Shown here one piece after another: positions 16,772 to 24,363 of a stretch of DNA of 64,000 nt (its first letter is position 1; every line of letters starts with the position of its first letter). Origin of the DNA: JBEVOS01 sp044226655. Lineage in GTDB: Bacteria; Pseudomonadota; Alphaproteobacteria; Caulobacterales; Aquidulcibacteraceae. Under the pieces are notes generated by a model. That model saw only the letters and a list, made by a program, of their open reading frames with translations. It had not been told where the DNA came from and made no database searches. The stretch is taken from contig JBGAGO010000001.1 of NCBI GenBank assembly GCA_044226655.1, forward strand, positions 1,302,001 to 1,366,000, given 5' to 3'. The position numbers and the translations under genes are program-made.

Positions 16772-18030
16772 AGGATTGCAGAATGCGAACCTTAGCCCTC
16801 GTTCTGGCCGCGCTCGTCGCCGCCGCGCCGGCCCGCGCCGAGACGCTGGCCGAGGCCATGGCCTACGCTGCGGACGGCAATCCGAGCCTCGCCGCCCAGC
16901 GCGAACGCCTGCGCGCGACGCGCGAGGCGCTGCCGCAGGCCTGGGCCGAAGCGCTGCCGCAAATCTCCCTCGGCGCTAGCGCCTCCACCGGCGACAGCTA
17001 CGGGCCCGGCTCGTTCGGCGATCGCAGCAACACATGGGGCGGCAGCGTCTCGGCCTCGCAATTGCTGTTCGCCTCGGGCGGCGTGCTGGCCTCGACGCGG
17101 CAAGCGCGTGCGCAGATCGCCAGCGCCATCTCGAACTACGAATCCGTGCGTCAGCAATTGCTGCTCGATGTCGCCACCGCCTACGCCAATGTGCGCCAGG
17201 CGCAGGCGATCGTGGCCGCGCGCGAAACCACCGTGTCCAACCTCATCGAACAGCAGCGTTTCGTCGCCGCGCAATTCGACGCCGGCGTCGTCACGTTGAC
17301 GGACCGCGCGCAGGCCGACGCGCGCCTCGCCCAGGCGCGCACGCAATTGGTGCAGGCGCAGGGCCAGATGGCCGCGACCGTGGAAGCCTATATGCGCCTC
17401 GTCGGCCATGCGCCGTCCGATCTCAGCGCGCCGGCGGATGTGCAGGGCATTCCCGCGTCGCTGGAAGATGCGCTGCAGCTCGCCGTGACGCACAATCCCG
17501 ATCTCCTGTCCGCCATCGCCGAAGCCGAACGCGCCGACGCCGCGGTGGACGTGGCGGCGGCGAACGGGCGCCTGCGCGTCACGCTGGAAGGCGACGCCGG
17601 CCTCGGCGGCGATTTCGACGATGAGGATCAGCGGTCGTCGAACGATTCCGTCGGCGTGCGGTTCTCGCTGCCGCTGTTCTCCGGCGGCGCCAATTGGAGC
17701 CGCGTGCGCCAGAGCCGTGCGCTGCGTTCGGCGGCCCAGCTCGATGTCGCCTCCGCGCAGCGCAGCACGCGCGAATTGGTGACCAATGCCTGGACCAGCC
17801 TGCAAAGCGCGCGCTCGGCCGTGCTGTCGGCGCGCGATCAGGTGACGGCCGCCGAGCTCGCTTATCGCGGCATCAATCTCGAGCGCGACACGGGCCTGCG
17901 CACCACGATCGACGTGCTGAACCAGGAGCAGGACTTGCTCGATGCGCGCCTGGCGTTGGCGCAAGCCGAGCGCGATCTGGTGGTGGCCGAGCGGCAGATG
18001 CTGGCCTCGGTCGGCGCGCTGGAGCCGTAG
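16768..18030 (+). CDS. TolC-family outer-membrane channel protein
   Basis: About 415-420 residues with a signal peptide ending APARA. Two repeated coiled-coil/beta halves follow, as in all TolC proteins (for example ANVRQAQAIVAARETTVSN and, in the second half, the GLRTTIDVLNQEQDLLDARL segment, a TolC family hallmark). The start is either ATG 16768, coupled to the permease stop, or ATG 16783. It is the last gene of the macA-macB-tolC type operon, with a convergent small gene only 3 bp away. Confidence 0.92.
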   Translation: MKDCRMRTLALVLAALVAAAPARAETLAEAMAYAADGNPSLAAQRERLRATREALPQAWAEALPQISLGASASTGDSYGPGSFGDRSNTWGGSVSASQLLFASGGVLASTRQARAQIASAISNYESVRQQLLLDVATAYANVRQAQAIVAARETTVSNLIEQQRFVAAQFDAGVVTLTDRAQADARLAQARTQLVQAQGQMAATVEAYMRLVGHAPSDLSAPADVQGIPASLEDALQLAVTHNPDLLSAIAEAERADAAVDVAAANGRLRVTLEGDAGLGGDFDDEDQRSSNDSVGVRFSLPLFSGGANWSRVRQSRALRSAAQLDVASAQRSTRELVTNAWTSLQSARSAVLSARDQVTAAELAYRGINLERDTGLRTTIDVLNQEQDLLDARLALAQAERDLVVAERQMLASVGALEP

Positions 18031-18033
18031 CGC

Positions 18034-18270
18034 CTAAATCTCGTAATCGAGCCGCGAATAGCGCTCGGTGAGCGCGCCGGCCTCGTCGTAGATGCGGATT
18101 TCGACGGTTTTGCCCGTGCGCGAGCTCGCGAAGGCGACGTCGTCGAGCCGTTCCAGCGCTTCCTGCTTGGTGTCGAACACGAACAATTCGACGCGGTTGT
18201 AAAGCAGCCGCCAGCGCCCGCCGGATGGGCGCACCTCGTAAGCGAGGACCGGTTCGCTCTCTTCCGTCAC
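18034..18270 (-). CDS. Small conserved-looking hypothetical protein
   Basis: A soluble 78-residue protein, probably mixed alpha/beta, with a run of alternating hydrophobic residues (RWRLLYNRVELFVFDTK) and a charged helix. I do not recognise the family. The layout suggests a DUF2188-like small domain, but this is weak. It ends 3 bp from the convergent tolC-type gene. The acetyltransferase gene lies about 50 bp upstream on the same strand and could be cotranscribed. Confidence 0.6.
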   Translation of the reverse strand: MTEESEPVLAYEVRPSGGRWRLLYNRVELFVFDTKQEALERLDDVAFASSRTGKTVEIRIYDEAGALTERYSRLDYEI

Positions 18271-18320
18271 GCGCTCAGTCTAAAGGCGCAGGCCGCCTGC
18301 GCAACCCGATGGCCGCGCGC

Positions 18321-18809
18321 TCACGTCTGCGGCGCCGTGGTCAGCGTCATTTCGATCATCGTCGGGCGGAAGCCGAATTTCGTGAACAGGTGCTGCGCGC
18401 CCGTGTTCTTGGCCGCGGTCGAAAGCACAATCTGGGGAACGCCGCGCTGCTTCAATGCGTCGATCGCGGCGGCGAACAGCGCTTCGCCCACGCCGTCGCG
18501 GCGATGCGGCGCATCGACCACGATGTCGTGGATCACGCCCGCGGGCCCGCGCAGCGCCATATAATCGACGTCCTCAACGTCGGCGTAGACATACCCAAGA
18601 ATGTCCGCCCCATCGGCGGCGACCAGCACGATGCGGTCGGGCCGACGCAATTCGCGCCCGAGAAAGGCGCCATAGCCCTGCTGGGTGGCGGGCGTCACCG
18701 CGAGAAAGCGCTCGGCGTCGAAGGCGTGATGCGTGGCGACCAGCTGCTCGGCGAGATCGCCGAGCTTTGGAATGTCCGCATCGATGGCGGGGCGCACATG
18801 AAACGTCAT
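18321..18809 (-). CDS. GNAT family N-acetyltransferase
   Basis: A 162-residue GNAT-fold enzyme. The acetyl-CoA-binding motif A is in VIHDIVVDAPHRRDGVGEALFAAA (core RRDGVG), and motif B is near NTGAQHLFTKFGFRP. It transfers an acetyl group from acetyl-CoA to an unknown amine. The frame stays open into the neighbouring tRNA, but the ATG at 18809 begins the GNAT fold (MTFHVRPAIDADIP) and avoids the tRNA, so I use it. Confidence 0.85.
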   Translation of the reverse strand: MTFHVRPAIDADIPKLGDLAEQLVATHHAFDAERFLAVTPATQQGYGAFLGRELRRPDRIVLVAADGADILGYVYADVEDVDYMALRGPAGVIHDIVVDAPHRRDGVGEALFAAAIDALKQRGVPQIVLSTAAKNTGAQHLFTKFGFRPTMIEMTLTTAPQT

Positions 18810-18862
18810 CAGATCACCGTGAGGCGCGAAGCAAAACGAGGACGCCGCACAGCGGCGGCGTC

Positions 18863-18937
18863 TGGAGCGGGCGGGGGGAATCGAACCCCCGACATTCAGC
18901 TTGGGAAGCTGACGTTCTACCTCTGAACTACGCCCGC
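18863..18937 (-). tRNA. tRNA-Gly, anticodon CCC
   Basis: On the minus strand the cloverleaf is complete. The acceptor stem is GCGGGCG with CGCCCGC, the D arm GTTC..GAAC, and the anticodon stem TCAGC/GCTGA with loop TTCCCAA (anticodon CCC, glycine codon GGG). The T arm is GGGGG/CCCCC with loop TTCGATT, the discriminator is U, and CCA is encoded. The plus-strand anticodon region reads TTGGGAA. Confidence 0.97.
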
Positions 18938-19059
18938 GCGCGGGCTTTCTCTCAGGCGCCAGCGCGCCCGGCAAGGTCTTTGTGCGGCGCGCGGCCCGCG
19001 TTGTCGGCGGGCCGGGCTTCGGCTAGCGGTGGAGCGAGGAAACGCGCGAGGAGCCTGCC

Positions 19060-20190
19060 ATGACCGATCTGCCGACCGAGAATCTGACCTTGCTGTCGCT
19101 CATCAAGGAGAGCGGCGAATTGGAGATTTCTCTGGCGCGCCTGCCGATGCCGGAGCCCAAGCCGCACGAGGTGCTGGTGAAGGTGCTGGCCACGCCCATC
19201 AATCCGTCCGATCTGGGCCTCCTGGTGGGCGCGGCCGATGTGCGCACGGTGCGCGCGTCGACGCGCGATGGCCTGCCGCTGATCACCGCCGATGTGCCCG
19301 CGCCCGGCATGCGCGCGATGGCGGGGCGCGTGGGCGAGGCCATGCCCGTCGGCAATGAAGGCTGCGGGCGCGTGGTGAAGGCGGGCGCATCGCCCGAGGC
19401 GCAGGCGCTGCTCGGCAAGACCGTCGCGTTGCTCGGCGGGGCGATGTACGCCGATTATCGCTGCCTGCCGGCGGCGATGTGCATGGAGCTGCCGGACGGC
19501 ACGGCGCCGGCGGACGGCGCTTCCTGCTTCGTCAATCCGCTCACCTCGCTCGCGTTCACCGAAGTCATGCGCAGCGAAGGCCACACGGCGATCGCGCATA
19601 CGGCGGCGGCCTCCAATCTCGGCCAGATGCTGGTGAAGATCTGCGCGAAAGACGGCATCCCGCTGGTCAACATCGTGCGCAGCGAGGAGCAGGCGGCGCT
19701 GCTGCGCGGCATCGGCGCCAAATACGTGCTGAACTCGACGACGGAGTCGTTCCCCGACGATCTGGCGGCTGCGTTCACCGAAACCGGCGTGACGCTCGGC
19801 TTCGATGCGATCGGCGGCGGCAAGCTTTCCGGCCAGATGCTGGCGGCGATGGAGGTCGCGGCCGTCAAGCGCATGACGACCTATAGCCGCTACGGCTCGG
19901 ACACGTTCAAGCACGTCTACATCTATGGCGGCCTCGATCTGGCGCCGACCACGCTGACGCGCAGCTTCGGCCTTTCCTGGTCGCTGTCCGGCTTTCTGCT
20001 GACGCCGTTCATGGCGAAGGCCGGTCCCGAGGTGATGGGGCGCATGCGCAAGCGCGTGGTCGATGAGCTCACCACCACGTTCAAGAGCCATTACAGCCAT
20101 CAGATTTCGCTGACCGATGCGCTCAAGCCCGACGTGCTCGCCGCCTACAACGCCAAGCGCACCGGCGAGAAATATCTGATCTGCCCCTAA
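19060..20190 (+). CDS. MDR-family zinc-type alcohol dehydrogenase/quinone oxidoreductase-like protein
   Basis: A 376-residue medium-chain dehydrogenase/reductase. The GroES-like N-terminal part contains the ATPINPSD motif and GNEGCGRVV. The NAD(P)-binding Rossmann part follows (HTAAASNLGQMLVK, then GFDAIGGGKL). The structural zinc cysteine cluster of true alcohol dehydrogenases is absent, so an NADPH-dependent quinone or enoyl reductase is more likely. The substrate is unknown. Its end is only 10 bp from the convergent hemolysin III gene. Confidence 0.83.
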   Translation: MTDLPTENLTLLSLIKESGELEISLARLPMPEPKPHEVLVKVLATPINPSDLGLLVGAADVRTVRASTRDGLPLITADVPAPGMRAMAGRVGEAMPVGNEGCGRVVKAGASPEAQALLGKTVALLGGAMYADYRCLPAAMCMELPDGTAPADGASCFVNPLTSLAFTEVMRSEGHTAIAHTAAASNLGQMLVKICAKDGIPLVNIVRSEEQAALLRGIGAKYVLNSTTESFPDDLAAAFTETGVTLGFDAIGGGKLSGQMLAAMEVAAVKRMTTYSRYGSDTFKHVYIYGGLDLAPTTLTRSFGLSWSLSGFLLTPFMAKAGPEVMGRMRKRVVDELTTTFKSHYSHQISLTDALKPDVLAAYNAKRTGEKYLICP

Positions 20191-20200
20191 AGCGCGGCGT

Positions 20201-20863
20201 TCAGGCGAACACCACGCCCGTCAGCACGGCGACGTAATGCAGCGCGGCCGCCGCCATGACGAAGCCGTGCCAGATGGCGCGGCGGAACGGCAGGCTTTCC
20301 CACGTGTAGAACGGAATGCCGAGCGTATAGAGCGCGCCGCCGGCCGCGAGCAGGATGAGGCCAGCGCGCGGCACGTCTTCGATCATGGGCGGCAGGGCGG
20401 CCAGCACGAGCCATCCCAGCAGAACGTAGAACGCGATCCAGACGCGCTTGCCGATGCTGGGCAGGAAGAATTTGCCAAGCGCGCCGATCAGCGCGAGCGC
20501 CCACACGATCGTCGTCATCGAGATCGCCCAGGCGCCGTCGAAGCGGATGGTCGTGAACGGCGTATAGGTGCCGGCGATCATCAGGAAAATCGCCGCGTGA
20601 TCGAACCGGCGCAGCAGGGATTTGCGCTTGTGGTCCTCGGCCAAATTGTAGGCCATCGAGCAGCCGATCATGGTCATCACGCAGACGGCGTAAACCGCCA
20701 CCGCGCTCGCCATGCCGAGCCCGCCCTTCCAGATCGCCAGGCCCAGCGCCGCACCAACGGCGAGCGCGAACACGGCCAGCGCCACGCCATGCAGCCAGCC
20801 GTCCACGAGTTTCTCGAGGCGGGTGGGGTAATGCAGCTTGGGCAGCAGGTCCGAGAGCGTCAT
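20201..20863 (-). CDS. trhA: Hemolysin III / TrhA (PAQR family) membrane protein
   Basis: A 220-residue protein with seven predicted membrane segments. PAQR marks are present: the MIGCSMAYNL region, RRFDHAAIFLMIAGTYTPF with its Asp-His pair, and the C-terminal WHGFVMAAAALHYVAV with the second metal-binding histidines. Bacterial members affect membrane energetics and fluidity. The name hemolysin III is historical. The gene stands alone between a convergent oxidoreductase and the microprotein cluster. Confidence 0.9.
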   Translation of the reverse strand: MTLSDLLPKLHYPTRLEKLVDGWLHGVALAVFALAVGAALGLAIWKGGLGMASAVAVYAVCVMTMIGCSMAYNLAEDHKRKSLLRRFDHAAIFLMIAGTYTPFTTIRFDGAWAISMTTIVWALALIGALGKFFLPSIGKRVWIAFYVLLGWLVLAALPPMIEDVPRAGLILLAAGGALYTLGIPFYTWESLPFRRAIWHGFVMAAAALHYVAVLTGVVFA

Positions 20864-20964
20864 CTGGGGCGAGGCTACGCCCGCCGCGGCGCCGGCGCCA
20901 GCGACCGCGCACAGCGATAGAAAAGGACGCGGGGAGAGCCAAATCCCCGCGCCCTTTCCTTCTT

Positions 20965-21021
20965 CGTACCGCCGGGTTCCAGCCGGCAGAGACGACCTGC
21001 CGGCTGGAAGCCGGCGGTACG
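20965..21021. repeat. Family D palindrome copy 1
   Basis: CGTACCGCCGGGTTCCAGCC pairs with GGCTGGAAGCCGGCGGTACG over 24 bases per arm with a short centre. Other copies are at 45113 and 57626, with a single arm at 25120. It lies 22 bp beyond the stop of the first microprotein gene. Confidence 0.9.
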
Positions 21022-21043
21022 TATTTCTTGGCCTGCGCCGCGC

Positions 21044-21136
21044 TTACGCGACGATCTGCGCAGCTTGATGGAGCACAGGCGCGGCCATCACGGCGACGAG
21101 CAGGGCGGCGGCGGCGAAGGAGAAGAATTTGGTCAT
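21044..21136 (-). CDS. Microprotein 1 of a tandem pair, HQAAQIVA tail
   Basis: A 30-residue frame: a charged start (MTKFF), an alanine/leucine/valine membrane segment, then the tail LHQAAQIVA and TAA. It is the downstream copy of two paralogous genes. The eight-residue tail is identical to that of the upstream copy, but four of its eight codons differ synonymously. That is direct evidence of selection on protein sequence and that both frames are translated. An AGAGAG stretch lies about 10 bases before the ATG. The function is unknown; it is likely an inner-membrane or exported peptide. Confidence 0.7.
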   Translation of the reverse strand: MTKFFSFAAAALLVAVMAAPVLHQAAQIVA

Positions 21137-21171
21137 TGGTCTGGCTCTCTGAAATCTTGGTTCGAAACGGA

Positions 21172-21276
21172 TCAGGCGACGATTTGGGCGGCTTGATGGG
21201 AGACCGTCAGCAGCACCGGGACCGCGATCACCGCGGCGATCATCAGGCTCATCAGGCGGGTCTTGAAGGTCGTCAT
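21172..21276 (-). CDS. Microprotein 2 of a tandem pair, HQAAQIVA tail
   Basis: A 34-residue frame: basic start (MTTFKTRLMS), a hydrophobic span (LMIAAVIAVPVLLTV), then SHQAAQIVA and TGA. The upstream sequence carries three near-repeats of GAGCCA (GAGCCAAAC twice, then GAGCCAGAG next to the ATG), the last giving a GGAGCCAGAG ribosome site. It shares its end with microprotein 1, 35 bp downstream, so the pair is probably one transcript. It is divergent from the gene at 21455. Confidence 0.7.
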   Translation of the reverse strand: MTTFKTRLMSLMIAAVIAVPVLLTVSHQAAQIVA

Positions 21277-21363
21277 CTCTGGCTCCGTTTGGCTCGGTGT
21301 TTGGCTCTGGGCTCATCGCGTCGTTGCGATGATCAGAACGTAGAGCCGGCCCGGCTGGGTCGC

Positions 21364-21379
21364 TGTGACGGGGGTCACG
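21364..21379. promoter_or_regulatory. CRP/FNR-like palindrome between divergent microprotein genes
   Basis: TGTGA-CGGGGG-TCACG is a match to the TGTGA-N6-TCACA half-site arrangement of CRP/FNR-family regulators, off by one base. It lies in the 178-bp gap between the divergent starts at 21276 and 21455, a sensible place for shared control. The regulator is not identified in the window. Confidence 0.45.
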
Positions 21380-21454
21380 CCGTGGGGTCACGCGCGGCGC
21401 GGGCTCGTGCTAAGCTCCCTCTGCTGCCGAACGACGACGCATAAGGAGGATCGC

Positions 21455-21577
21455 ATGGCGGACGCATCTCATGGGCAAAGCGGCCTGGCGACGGTCGGCG
21501 CCATCGCGCTCGTCGTGATCTGGGCGCTCTACACGGTCTACGTGCTCTATGAGGGCTTCGTGCTCGCGGGCCATTAG
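21455..21577 (+). CDS. Single-span 40-residue membrane microprotein
   Basis: A short frame with a near-ideal ribosome site (AAGGAGG, 4 bases before the ATG). A polar N terminus (MADASHGQSG) leads to one membrane helix (TVGAIALVVIWALYTVYVLY) and a short tail ending GH. The longer upstream frame is discarded because of this ribosome site. Its divergent partners are the two HQAAQIVA microproteins. No family is recognised. The size and layout recall small subunits or assembly peptides of membrane complexes, but that is only a guess. Confidence 0.75.
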   Translation: MADASHGQSGLATVGAIALVVIWALYTVYVLYEGFVLAGH

Positions 21578-21683
21578 GCGCCGTTAGGGCAGCTCAAAAA
21601 ACCGCTTCCAGCCGCTGCGCGCGCTGCGCATACTGACGCGCACGTAAAGCACGCTTTTCACATCAAGACAGGGCGGATGCGCG

Positions 21684-23486
21684 ATGGCTGACCAGACCAC
21701 GGGCGAGGCTTTGGGCTTCGATCCCGAGACGCTGAAAGCGAAATATCTCGCCGAACGCGACAAGCGCCTGCGCACGGATGGCAACCAACAATATGTCGAG
21801 ATGACGGGCCGCTTCGCCCATTATCTCGACGATCCCTATGTCGCGCCGATCGCGCGTGCGCCGCTGACCGATGAAACCGATGTCGTGGTGATCGGCGGCG
21901 GCTTCGGCGGCCTGCTCGCCGGCGCGCGGCTGCGCGAAGCGGGCGTCGAGGACGTGCGCCTGATCGAGAAGGGCGGCGATTTCGGCGGCACTTGGTATTG
22001 GAACCGCTATCCCGGCGCGGCGTGCGACATCGAAAGCTATGTCTATCTGCCGCTGCTCGAAGAGGTCGGCTACATGCCGGTCGAGAAATACACGCGCGCG
22101 CCGGAAATCCTCGCCTATTGCCGCAAGATCGCCGAGCACTTCGATCTCTACCGCAAGGCCGTTTTCCAGACCGAGGTGACGGAGATGCGGTGGCGCGAAG
22201 ACGCGCAGCGCTGGATCATCAAGACCAACAAGGGCGACGCGATGAAGGCGCGCTTCGTGGTTATGGCGAACGGCCCGCTGCATCGCCCGAAACTGCCCGG
22301 CATCCCCGGCGTCGAAAGCTATAAAGGCCATTCCTTCCACACCAGCCGCTGGGACTACGCCTACACGGGCGGGGATTCGAATGGCGGCCTCAGCGGCCTC
22401 AAGGATAAGGTCGTCGGCATCATCGGCACCGGCGCCACGGCCGTGCAATGCGTGCCGCATCTCGGCGCGGGCGCAAAGCAGCTCTTCGTCTTTCAGCGCA
22501 CCCCGTCCTCGATCGACGTGCGCAACAATCGCCCGACCGATCCGGCCTGGGCGCAATCGCTGCAGCCCGGCTGGCAGCAGGCGCGCATGGACAATTTCAA
22601 CGCGCTCGTCTCCGGCGTGCCGCAGGCCGAAGACCTCGTGAACGATGGCTGGACCGACATCATCGGCAATCTCCTGATGATGATGCGCAAGAAAAACGCC
22701 GATGGCCTCAGCCATGCCGAGCTCGGCGCGGCCATGCAGCTCGCGGACTTCAAAAAGATGGAGCAGATCCGCGCCCGCGCCGCGAGCGAGGTGCGCGATG
22801 CGGCGACGGCGGAGGCGCTGAAGCCCTATTACAATCAATTCTGCAAGCGGCCCTGCTTCCATGACGAGTACCTCGCCACCTTCAATCGCGCGAACGTCAC
22901 GCTGGTCGATACGGACGGCCAGGGCGTCGACCGCATCACGGAGAAGGGCGTCGTCGCCAATGGCGAGGAATACGAGCTCGATTGCCTGATCTACGGCACG
23001 GGCTTCGAGGTCGGCACCAGCTATACGCGCCGCTCCGGCTACGAGCTTTACGGCCGCGACGGCCAATCGCTCACCGACAAATGGAAGGATGGCGCCGCCA
23101 CCTTGCACGGCATGCATGCGCGGAATTTCCCGAACGTGTTCATCGTCTCGAACACGCAATCGGGCTTCACGGCGAATTTCCCGCACATGCTCAACGAGCA
23201 GAGCAAGCACATCGCCTACATCGTCAAAACCTGCGCAGACCGCCAGGCGCGCGTCGTCGAAGCCTCGCAGGACGCCGAAGATGCATGGGTGCAGACCATC
23301 ATCGACACCGCGCTGCTGCGCCAGCGCTTCCAGGAAGAATGCACGCCCGGCTATTACAACAATGAAGGCCAGCCCTCGCCGCTCGCCGCGCGCAACGGCT
23401 CCTATGGCGCCGGCTCCATCGCATTCATCAAGCTCCTGGAAGATTGGCGCGCCGAAGGCTCGCTCAAAGGCCTGGAGCTGAGTTGA
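21684..23486 (+). CDS. Flavin-containing Baeyer-Villiger-type monooxygenase
   Basis: A 600-residue two-dinucleotide-fold monooxygenase. The FAD site is VVVIGGGFGGLLAG and the NADPH site VVGIIGTGATAVQ. The Baeyer-Villiger fingerprint appears as YKGHSFHTSRWDYAYTGG (F/Y-x-G-x3-H-x3-W-D), together with GGTWYWNRYPGAACDIESYVY, typical of cyclohexanone and steroid monooxygenase-like enzymes. It inserts oxygen next to a ketone carbon using NADPH and O2. The natural substrate is unknown. Enoyl-CoA hydratase and acyl-CoA dehydrogenase genes nearby suggest catabolism of a cyclic or branched ketone. Confidence 0.88.
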   Translation: MADQTTGEALGFDPETLKAKYLAERDKRLRTDGNQQYVEMTGRFAHYLDDPYVAPIARAPLTDETDVVVIGGGFGGLLAGARLREAGVEDVRLIEKGGDFGGTWYWNRYPGAACDIESYVYLPLLEEVGYMPVEKYTRAPEILAYCRKIAEHFDLYRKAVFQTEVTEMRWREDAQRWIIKTNKGDAMKARFVVMANGPLHRPKLPGIPGVESYKGHSFHTSRWDYAYTGGDSNGGLSGLKDKVVGIIGTGATAVQCVPHLGAGAKQLFVFQRTPSSIDVRNNRPTDPAWAQSLQPGWQQARMDNFNALVSGVPQAEDLVNDGWTDIIGNLLMMMRKKNADGLSHAELGAAMQLADFKKMEQIRARAASEVRDAATAEALKPYYNQFCKRPCFHDEYLATFNRANVTLVDTDGQGVDRITEKGVVANGEEYELDCLIYGTGFEVGTSYTRRSGYELYGRDGQSLTDKWKDGAATLHGMHARNFPNVFIVSNTQSGFTANFPHMLNEQSKHIAYIVKTCADRQARVVEASQDAEDAWVQTIIDTALLRQRFQEECTPGYYNNEGQPSPLAARNGSYGAGSIAFIKLLEDWRAEGSLKGLELS

Positions 23487-23493
23487 CGATTTT

Positions 23494-23599
23494 CCTCCCC
23501 CTGAAAGGGGGAGGTGCGCCGCGTAGCGGCGTGGAGGGGGTGAGCCGCAAGCCGGCGCATGTCGCTCACCCCTGCCAGCCTCCCCCTTTCAGGGGGAGG
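23494..23599. repeat. Long inverted repeat, family A copy 2
   Basis: The arms are CCTCCCCCTGAAAGGGGGAG and CTCCCCCTTTCAGGGGGAG, with GGAGGGGGTGAG and CTCACCCCTGCC inside. It starts 7 bp after the monooxygenase stop and ends about 20 bp before the next start. Confidence 0.85.
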
Positions 23600-23618
23600 A
23601 GCAAGAAGGAGAACGATT

Positions 23619-24359
23619 ATGAGCATCCTGCTCACCGAAAAGGACGGCGCGCTCGAACGCGTCACGATGAACCGGCCCGATCGCCTGAACGCGCTCAATC
23701 AGCCGCTGGCCGATGCGCTGCTGGCGTATTTCGAAGGCAAGCGCCGCGATACGGAAACGCGCGTGATCGTGCTCGCGGGCGCGGGCCGCGCGTTTTCGTC
23801 CGGCGCCGATCTCAAGGCCATGGGCGATCCCGATCGCCTGCAGGACGGGCCGAACGGCGATTGGGTGCTGGCCGATACGCTCCGCGCCATGCGCGCGTGC
23901 CCGCAGCCGATCATCGCGCTGGTGAAGGGCGCGGCCGCCGGCGGGGGCCTCGCGATCGCGCTCGCGGCCGATGTGATCCTCGCTGGCGACAGCGCGGCCT
24001 TCCATCCGGCCTTCATCAAGATCGGGCTCTCCGGCAGCGAACTCGCGACCAGCTGGCGCCTGCAGCGCATGATCGGCGTGTCGCGCGCGCGCGAAATGCT
24101 GCTGACGGGCCGGCCGATGAAAGCGCAGGCGGCGCTCGCGGCGGGGCTTGTCTCCGCAATGGTTCCCGATGATCAGCTCGACGCGGCAGGCGCGCAGCTC
24201 GCGGCCGAAATGCTGCAGGCCGCGCCCGATGCGCTGCGCATCTCCAAGCGCACCTTCGACGCCACGCTCGAGCTGCCGAGCTTCGACATGGCGCTCGAAC
24301 TTGAAGAACGCGGCCAAATCCAGATGATCCGGCAGGGGCGCGCGGCCCGCGGAGGCTAG
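23619..24359 (+). CDS. Enoyl-CoA hydratase/isomerase family protein
   Basis: A 246-residue crotonase-fold enzyme. The oxyanion-hole regions are AFSSGADLKAMGD and VKGAAAGGGLAIALAADVI. In the second catalytic region, GLSGSELATSW, the position usually held by a catalytic glutamate is not clearly matched. Hydratase or isomerase activity is therefore uncertain, and an enoyl-CoA isomerase-like or other crotonase activity is possible. The ATG follows AAGGAG. It lies 4 bp before the sirtuin gene on the same strand. Confidence 0.87.
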   Translation: MSILLTEKDGALERVTMNRPDRLNALNQPLADALLAYFEGKRRDTETRVIVLAGAGRAFSSGADLKAMGDPDRLQDGPNGDWVLADTLRAMRACPQPIIALVKGAAAGGGLAIALAADVILAGDSAAFHPAFIKIGLSGSELATSWRLQRMIGVSRAREMLLTGRPMKAQAALAAGLVSAMVPDDQLDAAGAQLAAEMLQAAPDALRISKRTFDATLELPSFDMALELEERGQIQMIRQGRAARGG

Positions 24360-24363
24360 CCGG

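Noticed and set aside
18810..18974. Extension of the GNAT gene through the tRNA-Gly
   Set aside because: The tRNA is a complete cloverleaf with encoded CCA, and the GNAT fold begins at the later ATG.
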